Assembly (NCBI GenBank): GCA_035686205.1 | Contig: DASRZQ010000046.1 | Location: 1 to 20,090 of the forward strand | Origin: CAIWTU01 sp035686205 | GTDB taxonomy: Bacteria; Desulfobacterota; Desulfuromonadia; Geobacterales; Geobacteraceae | Reading direction: 5' to 3' | Length of the DNA stretch: 20,090 nucleotides | Part shown: positions 14,502 to 20,090 of the stretch, piece by piece | How positions within the stretch are numbered: the first letter of the stretch is position 1 | Layout: the number at the start of each line of letters is the position of its first letter | Notes under the pieces: generated by a model | Database searches by the model: none | What the model saw: only the letters and a program-made list of their open reading frames with translations | Told to the model about the DNA's origin: nothing | Made by a program: the position numbers and the translations under genes

Positions 14502-15749
14502 TCACCGCCTCCGACCGCCCCCGCCACCGCCGCGGCCGCCTCCGCCACCGCGGGACATACTTTCACGGCTGGCCCTGCCGCGGCTGCTGGAGTCGCGTGC
14601 AGCACTGCCGCGGTCCATCCCTTCGAAAGCGTTCGCCCGCCCGGAGCCGCGTGTGCTTGCTTCCCGGGTCCCGGCCCCGGCCGCCCGGCCGCCTCGCTGC
14701 TGGCCGGCGCCCCGGCTTGCAGCCTGGCTCGGCTGTCGACCCGTGGAGGGCCTACCGGTCTGGCCGGGTCCGGTGCGGGCGAGGTTCTTCTGCACGGCCT
14801 CGGAACGGCCGCGGTAGTTTTCACGCGATTTCACGGCGGAAGGCGAGGATGCCTTGTTGTAGCGCTTTGCCGTTGCCTGGTCCCGGTATGCCACCCCTTT
14901 CCGGTGGGACGGATTGTGCTGCCATTTGCCGGTTCCCTGGGAACCGCCGCGCCCGCCGCTCCTGTTTATTTCATTCTTGTATTTGCTTCGATCTATGTTG
15001 TTGTTGACCGTCGTGTTCCTGTTGACATTGTAATTAACCTCACCGCCGTGCCAGTCGCTGTGTCCCCAGGCATAACCCCAGGCAGCCCCCACCGCGACGC
15101 CGGCGGCAAAGGAGAATGCGGCAGTCCCGGCCACGTATCCGGGAGGATAGTAGTACGCGGGAGGATAGGCAGGGTAGGGCCACGCCCCGTATACCACGGT
15201 GGGATTGTAGGTTGGGACGTAGACGACCTGAGGATTCGACGGTTGTATGACGATGGTTTCCTTCTCCACTATCACCTTCTGTTCCGGAGTCGATTTCAGG
15301 TTGCCCGAAGCCTGCGCCTTCGAGCGCAGCCGCTGGATGGACTGCATGACATCCTTCTCCTGCGACAGGAAAGCGTTTCCGACCTTCTCCGTCAAATCAA
15401 TCTTCTCGCTCATCATGGCCAGTACCTGGGGAAAGTTGACCAGGGATTTCACGCTCGGGTCCCAATTCTGTTTTTCCAGCGCGGCAGTCAGCGCGTCGCC
15501 CTTGAGTTTGCTGTTCTGCTTCGCCCAGCGGTCGGCCTGGACCACTTCCAGGGGATACGTCGACGCGATCAGTATCTGTGACAGGACGTCGTCGGGGTAG
15601 AGGGCGATGGGCGCCAGCATCTGGTCCAGTTCCGCCTGGCTGAACGATTGCTGTCCCGACGGAGCCTGGGCGAAGGAGCCGGCCGGGAGTGCCAGCAGCA
15701 GTGCGACAGTTACGGCAAAAAACTTTATTAATTTCCGCATTCTCTTCAT
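14502..15749 (-). CDS. Exported DUF3300 protein with Arg/Gly-rich tail
   Basis: 415 residues. Signal peptide with core FFAVTVALLLALPAGSFA, cleavage near residue 27. Residues ~38-200 are the DUF3300 domain: LDQMLAPIALYPDDVLSQIL, ASTYPLEVVQADRW, WDPSVKSLVNFPQVLAMM, and later VVYVPTYNPTVVYG. A small Gly/Ala/Tyr-rich hydrophobic patch follows (YPPGYVAGTAAFSFAAGVAV), then about 160 residues of low complexity rich in Arg, Gly, Ser and Gln, ending GGGGRGGGGGGRRR. AAGGAAC 5-10 bases before ATG 15749 supports the start. Function is unknown. The basic disordered tail suggests binding to something anionic at the envelope, which is only inference. DUF2950 lies immediately downstream. Confidence 0.88.
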   Translation of the reverse strand: MKRMRKLIKFFAVTVALLLALPAGSFAQAPSGQQSFSQAELDQMLAPIALYPDDVLSQILIASTYPLEVVQADRWAKQNSKLKGDALTAALEKQNWDPSVKSLVNFPQVLAMMSEKIDLTEKVGNAFLSQEKDVMQSIQRLRSKAQASGNLKSTPEQKVIVEKETIVIQPSNPQVVYVPTYNPTVVYGAWPYPAYPPAYYYPPGYVAGTAAFSFAAGVAVGAAWGYAWGHSDWHGGEVNYNVNRNTTVNNNIDRSKYKNEINRSGGRGGSQGTGKWQHNPSHRKGVAYRDQATAKRYNKASSPSAVKSRENYRGRSEAVQKNLARTGPGQTGRPSTGRQPSQAASRGAGQQRGGRAAGAGTREASTRGSGRANAFEGMDRGSAARDSSSRGRASRESMSRGGGGGRGGGGGGRRR

Positions 15750-15864
15750 AGTTGTTCCTTCCCGGGATCATTTGCCTGGAAAACGTCGAAACAGCCTGGT
15801 CGGCCTGCCGTCAAGCATCTTGTTCCCGAAAGAGTTGATCAGAATATTTCCTGACCGCCAGGTC

Positions 15865-16680
15865 TCACCAGCTGTAGGCGGTTCCCAGTCCGAAAACCCA
15901 CTGGTTGGCGGAACCCCGCATGGAAACGACCGGGCTGTTCTCCGCGTCTCCGGTCAGGCGCATGTAACGGACTCCCGCCGCGAGGTGCCATTGGCGTGAA
16001 AGGTGCATGACGACTCCCGGGAATATCCTGAAATTATTCACGCCCCCCTTGGCCGAATAGGCGGGAAGGCCGGTCAGCATTGCATCGCTGTTGCTTACCC
16101 CGAAATATTTGTTTGCGTACCTGTCGTTGACAATCTGGACGCCCACGCCGATGACGCCGTCGAACCTTCGGCCGAAGGGGTGCCAGTAACGAGCGCTGAC
16201 AGTACCGTTAATCCCGTTGTAAACGCCGTTTACGTCGCAGAGGAACTGGGCGTCGCCGACCAGGCGTTGCCGCGGGTTATTATTGAACTTCCAGTCGAAT
16301 CCCATAAAAGCTCCCGCTTCGAAAGCGCCTTTGATATTCGCCATCTTCCTGACGACCGGGTCCGCGACGTCGTCGTCGCGGCCGAACCGATAGTTCAATA
16401 CAGGCCCGAACCTGAGGATGGGGTGATCGAGAATATTGAAGTAGAGTTCGGTGACGTTCAGAAGAAAATAGCGTTCCGTATGGCCGAGGGTCACACGCGC
16501 GAAGGGAGCCACGCCGTAAGTGTAGTCGTTCGAACCAACATAATCCGGCAAAACGCCGACAGCAACACCCACTACATTCGGCATTTCCTCAATTATGAAA
16601 GGGCTGTCCTGGGCGTACGACGTGTTGAATAAGCCGGAAAGAAACAGCACCGAAATGAGTAAAAACAGTGTCTTTTTCAT
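15865..16680 (-). CDS. MipA/OmpV-family outer-membrane protein
   Basis: 271 residues. Signal peptide MKKTLFLLISVLFLSG..., cleaved after SYA (residue 23). The mature protein shows alternating beta-strand pattern, PDYVGSNDYTYGVAPFARV near the start, the family segment SNSDAMLTGLPAYSAKGGVN, and ends in an aromatic residue (AYSW), as outer-membrane barrels do. The family includes scaffolding proteins for murein enzymes and osmoregulated porins; which applies here cannot be said. GGAGG 6 bases upstream of ATG 16680 fixes the start. It follows the efflux genes by 57 bases and may be their last operon member. Confidence 0.85.
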   Translation of the reverse strand: MKKTLFLLISVLFLSGLFNTSYAQDSPFIIEEMPNVVGVAVGVLPDYVGSNDYTYGVAPFARVTLGHTERYFLLNVTELYFNILDHPILRFGPVLNYRFGRDDDVADPVVRKMANIKGAFEAGAFMGFDWKFNNNPRQRLVGDAQFLCDVNGVYNGINGTVSARYWHPFGRRFDGVIGVGVQIVNDRYANKYFGVSNSDAMLTGLPAYSAKGGVNNFRIFPGVVMHLSRQWHLAAGVRYMRLTGDAENSPVVSMRGSANQWVFGLGTAYSW

Positions 16681-16737
16681 AAAGCCTCCAATTCGACGCC
16701 TTTTCGGAATCGGCGGTTAGAGGTCAACAGCCGGCAG

Positions 16738-18216
16738 CTAGGGGCCGGGGGCCGGGGGCCGGGGGCTTGAGTATTTCCCACCAGCAGCTGTCGCCTGCTT
16801 ATTTCCCGGACCCGTCAGTTTATCCGCCTCGTTCACCCATCCCCCTCCCATGGCCTTGTAAACGTTGACTAGCGATACGAAGAGAGAGGCGCGTATCGAC
16901 GCCCAGTTCAGTTCCGCGGGAAACAGCTGCTGCTGGGCCTGTAGTACCGTCATATAGGGCGTGTAACCGCCGTCGTACTGCAGCCGCGCCAGCCGTTCAT
17001 ACTCCGTGGAGGCTTTTACCAGCCGCCCCTGGGCGTCGAGCTGGTCGACAAGTTTCTGCTTGGCCGCAAGCGAGTTTTCCACGTCGGCAAAGGCGCTCTG
17101 GATGGCTGCCTGGTAGCTGACAAGGGCGCCCTGTTGCGCCGCTTCGGCCTGCCTGACCTGGCCCGAGATCGCTCCGGCGGTGAAGATCGGCCCGATGATC
17201 GATCCCGCATAGCTCCATGTTTCGGCCGGTCCCCTGAAAAGGTTGCGCAGCTCCGAACTGGACGTGCCGTAGTCGCCTGTGAGGGAAATTGTCGGGAAAT
17301 AGAGCGCCTTTGCGGCGCCGATCTGGGCGTTGGCGGAGATCAGGTTCTGCTCGGCCTGCAGGATGTCCGGCCGGTTTTCCAGCACCTGCGAGGGGACTCC
17401 GGCCGGTACGGCGGGGATTGCGAGCTCGTATATCGACTTGCCGCGCGGGACGGGTTCAGGGTTGCTGCCGAGGAGTATCGAAATGGCATTTTCCGTCTGG
17501 ATGATCTGGTTCTCGATCTGCGGAATGGTCGCCGCGCACGTCTCGTACTGGGTGCGGGCCTGCTCTACGGTCATCTGGGACACCTGTCCGTATTTGAACT
17601 GCAGCTCGAAGAGCCTGACCGCTTCGCCATAGGTGACCAGGTTCTTTTTCGATATCGCAAGCTGTTCATCCAGGCCGCGAAGCTGGAGGTAACTGCTCGC
17701 CACCGAAGCGACGAGGGAGAGGATTACGCCGCGCCGGGCCTCCACCGAGGCGAACATGTTGGCCCTGGCCGATTCGGACAGCCTGCGGATACGGCCCCAC
17801 AGGTCGATCTCCCAGGTGGCTCCGGCAAGAAGCTGGAAACTCTCCGAGGGGTTGGTGACGCCCGGAGACAATGGTATGGCGTTCCTTTCACTGAACCGCT
17901 GGCGCGCCGCGCCGGCGCTGTAGCTTATCTGCGGGAAGAGGGGGGCACGGACCTGGGTGAGCACGCCGGCGGCCTGCTCGATATTGGCCGCGGCAATCAT
18001 GACGTTCTTGTTGTTGGCCAGCGCCCGGTTGATAAGGTCTTCGAGCACCGGGTCATTGAACTGCTTCCACCAGGCGGTGTTCGCCGTCTCCCGGGCGTCC
18101 TTTACTTCATAGCGGTAGGACCGCGGCGTGTCCACCGCGGGACGGCGGTAGTCCGGGCCCATCAGGCAGCCCGAGATCAAGAGGACAAGCGGGAAGACAA
18201 TGATATTTCCTCGCAT
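16738..18216 (-). CDS. RND efflux outer-membrane lipoprotein (NodT/OprM family)
   Basis: 492 residues, usual for the family. A lipoprotein signal with lipobox LISGC (Cys17) precedes MGPDYRRPAV, the hallmark N-terminus of OprM/NodT channels. Two OEP repeats follow; LENRPDILQAEQNLISANAQIGAAKALYFPTISL is characteristic (residues split here: LENRPDILQAEQNL, NAQIGAAKALYFP). It forms the trimeric outer-membrane duct for the adjacent RND pump. Start at 18216 is set by AGGAGG (18231-18226), which lies within the last codons of the RND gene; the two genes are 4 bases apart. A longer frame to 18306 lacks a signal and is rejected. The last ~10 codons (PRPPAPGP) come from a 7-base GC repeat. Confidence 0.93.
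   Translation of the reverse strand: MRGNIIVFPLVLLISGCLMGPDYRRPAVDTPRSYRYEVKDARETANTAWWKQFNDPVLEDLINRALANNKNVMIAAANIEQAAGVLTQVRAPLFPQISYSAGAARQRFSERNAIPLSPGVTNPSESFQLLAGATWEIDLWGRIRRLSESARANMFASVEARRGVILSLVASVASSYLQLRGLDEQLAISKKNLVTYGEAVRLFELQFKYGQVSQMTVEQARTQYETCAATIPQIENQIIQTENAISILLGSNPEPVPRGKSIYELAIPAVPAGVPSQVLENRPDILQAEQNLISANAQIGAAKALYFPTISLTGDYGTSSSELRNLFRGPAETWSYAGSIIGPIFTAGAISGQVRQAEAAQQGALVSYQAAIQSAFADVENSLAAKQKLVDQLDAQGRLVKASTEYERLARLQYDGGYTPYMTVLQAQQQLFPAELNWASIRASLFVSLVNVYKAMGGGWVNEADKLTGPGNKQATAAGGKYSSPRPPAPGP
16741..16766. repeat. Seven-base GC tandem repeat at the 3' end of the efflux lipoprotein gene
   Basis: GGGGCC, GGGGGCC, GGGGGCC, GGGGGC directly abut the TAG stop (16740-16738 on the minus strand). 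The unit is 7 bases, so gain or loss of one copy shifts the reading frame of the last codons. It produces the proline-rich tail PRPPAPGP. Confidence 0.7.
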
Positions 18217-18220
18217 GGTT

Positions 18221-20090
18221 CTATTCCTCCTTTTCGGTGCCGAAGGCGACAGGCGTCGTGCCATGGCCGGCGGCCTCCCCGCCTGTTGCCGGATGCGACG
18301 CGGCATCCTTTCCGTGGCCCAGCTTCTCCACTACGTAAAAGGTGACCGGGATGAGGAAGATGGCGATGAAGGATGCGGCCAGCATGCCGAAGATGACCGT
18401 GGTGCCCATGACCTGCCGGGAGATGGCGCCGGCCCCGCTGGCGATGGCCAGGGGGACGCAGCCGAGGATGAAGGCGAAGGAGGTCATGAGGATGGGACGG
18501 AGGCGGAGCCGCGCCCCGTTGAGGGCGGCCTCCCTGATGGATTCACCCTTTTCCAGTTCCAGCTTGGCGAACTCGACGATTAGAATCGCGTTCTTTGCCG
18601 CAAGACCGATGAGCATGACCATGCCGATCTGGGCATAGACGTTATTCTCGAAAGAGCGGAAAATCAGTCCGGCAAAGGCCCCGGCCACGGCGATGGGGGT
18701 TCCGAGCAGGACCGAGAACGGAAGCGACCAGCTTTCGTACTGGGCGGCCAGGATCAGAAAAACGCAGAGGAACGAGAAGGCGAATATCGCGACGGGCGAT
18801 ACGCCTTTCTGGGCCTTCTGCTCCTGGAACGACATCCCGCTGTAGTCGAAGCCCATCTCCCGCGGCATGGTCTGGGCAAACACCTCTTCCATGGCCTTCA
18901 TCGCCTGCTCGGAACTGTAGCCGGGGCTGGCGGCGGCGTTGATCTGGGCGCTCCGGTAGAGGTTGTAGCGCATGGTGAACTCCGGCCCTATGACACTGCG
19001 GACCGAGGTGAGCGTCGAGAGGGGAACGGTATTTCCCTGTTTGTTGCGCACGTAAAACTGGCCGATGTTCCTGATGTTGGTCCGGTAGTCTCCCTCGGCC
19101 TGGAGGAATACCTGCCACTGGCGGCCGAAGCGGTTGAAGTAGTTGATGAAGCCGCTCCCCATGAAACATTGCAGTACTTTATAAACCTCCGAAACGTCAA
19201 CTCCCTGTTTGAGGGCCTTGTCCCGGTCCACGTCGACGAAGAGCTGCGGCACCGTTGGAATGAAGGTGGTGGTGACGCGGGCAAGCTCGGGGCGCTTCCT
19301 GGCCGCCTCCATGAACTTGCTCGTGTTCTCGGCAAGGAAAGCGACATCCTTCCCGGACCTGTCCTCCAGGATGAAGGTGACGCCGCCGGAGGTGCCGACC
19401 CCCATGATGGCGGGCGGCGGGAAGGCAAAGCCCACGGCCCCGGGAATGGCGGCCATTTTCTTCGAGATCGACGCCTTTATCGCCTCGTACTTCTCTTCCG
19501 GTTTGATCCGCTTTGCCCACTCCTCGAGGGAAATGAAGAAGAAGGCGCTGTAGCTGTTCTGCGCCTGGCTCAGCATGCTGTACCCGACAATCGTGGAACA
19601 GTATTTGACGCCGGGTGTCTTAATTATGGCATCCTCGGCCTGCTTGGCCACCTCGCTGGTCCGCTGAAGGGAGGCGGCGTCCGGCAGCTGTATCCCGGCG
19701 AAGATGAATCCCTGGTCCTCGTCCGGGAGGAAGCTGGTGGGGATATGTTTTCCCGCTAGTCCGCACAGCACGGCGATTCCGGCAAGGAGAACAAGGCTGA
19801 TAAGGCTCTTCCTGATGGCCAGGCCGCAGAGGGAGATGTAGCCGTCAGTGGCCCGGCCGAAGACCCTGTTGAACCAGTCGTAAAATTTCTGCAAAAGTCC
19901 CTTCCCTTTGACTTTCGGCTTCAGGAGAAGGGCGCAGAGGGCCGGGGAAAGGGAGAGGGCGTTGAAGGCGGAGAAGATGACCGAGACGGCGATGGTCACC
20001 GCGAACTGCTGGTAGAGCTGGCCGGTTATCCCGGGAATGAAGGCGGTCGGGACAAAGACCGCCGCCAGGATGATGGCGATGGCGATGACC
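18221..20090 (-). CDS. RND multidrug efflux permease (HAE1/AcrB-like), 5' end outside window
   Basis: About 623 C-terminal residues of a ~1050-residue pump; the frame is open to the window edge and upstream reads VFVPTAFIPGITGQLYQQFAV, the AcrB central region, so the GTG at 19999 is not the start. NALSLSPALCALLLKP follows. The periplasmic porter loop contains FMGSGFINYFNRFGRQWQVF. C-terminal TM bundle: FLILAAQYESWSLPFSVLLG, then NAILIVEFAKLELEKG and GARLRLRPILMTSFAFILG, all RND hallmarks. It exports hydrophobic compounds using the proton gradient, with the downstream outer-membrane lipoprotein as its duct; the membrane-fusion partner is presumably upstream, beyond the window. The end carries a His/Gly-rich tail (KDAASHPATGGEAAGHG). 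Confidence 0.95.
   Translation of the reverse strand, partial: VIAIAIILAAVFVPTAFIPGITGQLYQQFAVTIAVSVIFSAFNALSLSPALCALLLKPKVKGKGLLQKFYDWFNRVFGRATDGYISLCGLAIRKSLISLVLLAGIAVLCGLAGKHIPTSFLPDEDQGFIFAGIQLPDAASLQRTSEVAKQAEDAIIKTPGVKYCSTIVGYSMLSQAQNSYSAFFFISLEEWAKRIKPEEKYEAIKASISKKMAAIPGAVGFAFPPPAIMGVGTSGGVTFILEDRSGKDVAFLAENTSKFMEAARKRPELARVTTTFIPTVPQLFVDVDRDKALKQGVDVSEVYKVLQCFMGSGFINYFNRFGRQWQVFLQAEGDYRTNIRNIGQFYVRNKQGNTVPLSTLTSVRSVIGPEFTMRYNLYRSAQINAAASPGYSSEQAMKAMEEVFAQTMPREMGFDYSGMSFQEQKAQKGVSPVAIFAFSFLCVFLILAAQYESWSLPFSVLLGTPIAVAGAFAGLIFRSFENNVYAQIGMVMLIGLAAKNAILIVEFAKLELEKGESIREAALNGARLRLRPILMTSFAFILGCVPLAIASGAGAISRQVMGTTVIFGMLAASFIAIFLIPVTFYVVEKLGHGKDAASHPATGGEAAGHGTTPVAFGTEKEE

Noticed and set aside
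14490..15581. 363-residue plus-strand frame opposite DUF3300
   Set aside because: Ala/Pro/Gly-rich artefact of the low-complexity tail read backwards; the minus strand has a signal peptide and the DUF3300 domain.
18217..18306. N-terminal extension of the efflux lipoprotein into the RND gene
   Set aside because: It would bury the lipobox; AGGAGG sits right before ATG 18216.
17134..18345. 403-residue plus-strand frame opposite the efflux lipoprotein
   Set aside because: Runs across two well-supported minus-strand genes and has no motif or start signal.
1..20090. tRNA or rRNA genes
   Set aside because: No cloverleaf or rRNA-like segment was recognised by eye in the gaps, which are short and mostly repeats.

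Overview
The window looks like a stretch of chromosome from a Gram-negative bacterium. Outer-membrane proteins (a MipA/OmpV-type barrel and a NodT/OprM-type efflux lipoprotein), an RND pump and a twin-arginine signal all point to a two-membrane cell. The GC-rich coding DNA, strong AGGAGG ribosome sites, an oxygen-independent sulfatase maturase, a DUF2950/DUF3300 pair and many hairpin-forming intergenic repeats suggest an anaerobic deltaproteobacterium of the Geobacter/Desulfuromonadales type. That placement is inferred from style and gene content; no marker gene is present.

All convincing genes are on the minus strand, so transcription runs from the right end to the left. From the right: the 3' part of an RND efflux permease (18221 to the window end) and its outer-membrane lipoprotein (16738-18216), only 4 bases apart; a MipA/OmpV family protein (15865-16680); a DUF3300 protein (14502-15749); a DUF2950 protein (13259-14236); a 2-TM-pore potassium channel (12463-13218); a fused EutB-EutC ethanolamine ammonia-lyase homologue with a Tat signal (10079-12412); a three-gene run of CPA1-type cation/proton antiporter (8657-9940), AI-2E family transporter (7528-8604) and large MscS channel (5903-7531); a DUF4239 membrane protein (4916-5677); an anaerobic sulfatase-maturating radical SAM enzyme (3409-4710); a Ser-type arylsulfatase (707-3196) followed by an in-frame remnant of a sulfatase tail (560-694); and the start of an IPT/TIG lipoprotein running off the left edge (1-362).

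Three functional groups are visible. The sulfatase and its maturase form a matched pair: the sulfatase has serine, not cysteine, at the formylglycine position, and the neighbouring radical SAM enzyme is the type that can convert it without oxygen. The antiporter, AI-2E and MscS genes look like an ion/osmotic homeostasis operon, and the potassium channel upstream may belong to the same theme. The right end is envelope and efflux.

The most unusual object is the 777-residue EutB-EutC fusion. Ethanolamine ammonia-lyase is normally a cytoplasmic two-subunit, adenosylcobalamin-dependent enzyme, often in a microcompartment. Here both subunits are one chain, most catalytic residues are kept, the N-terminus carries a clear RRDFLK Tat motif, and no other eut gene is in view. 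This would be an exported or membrane-associated B12 enzyme, or a repurposed relative. Intergenic gaps hold several MITE/REP-like palindromic elements; two of them (10000-10046 and 14353-14433) are copies in opposite orientation.
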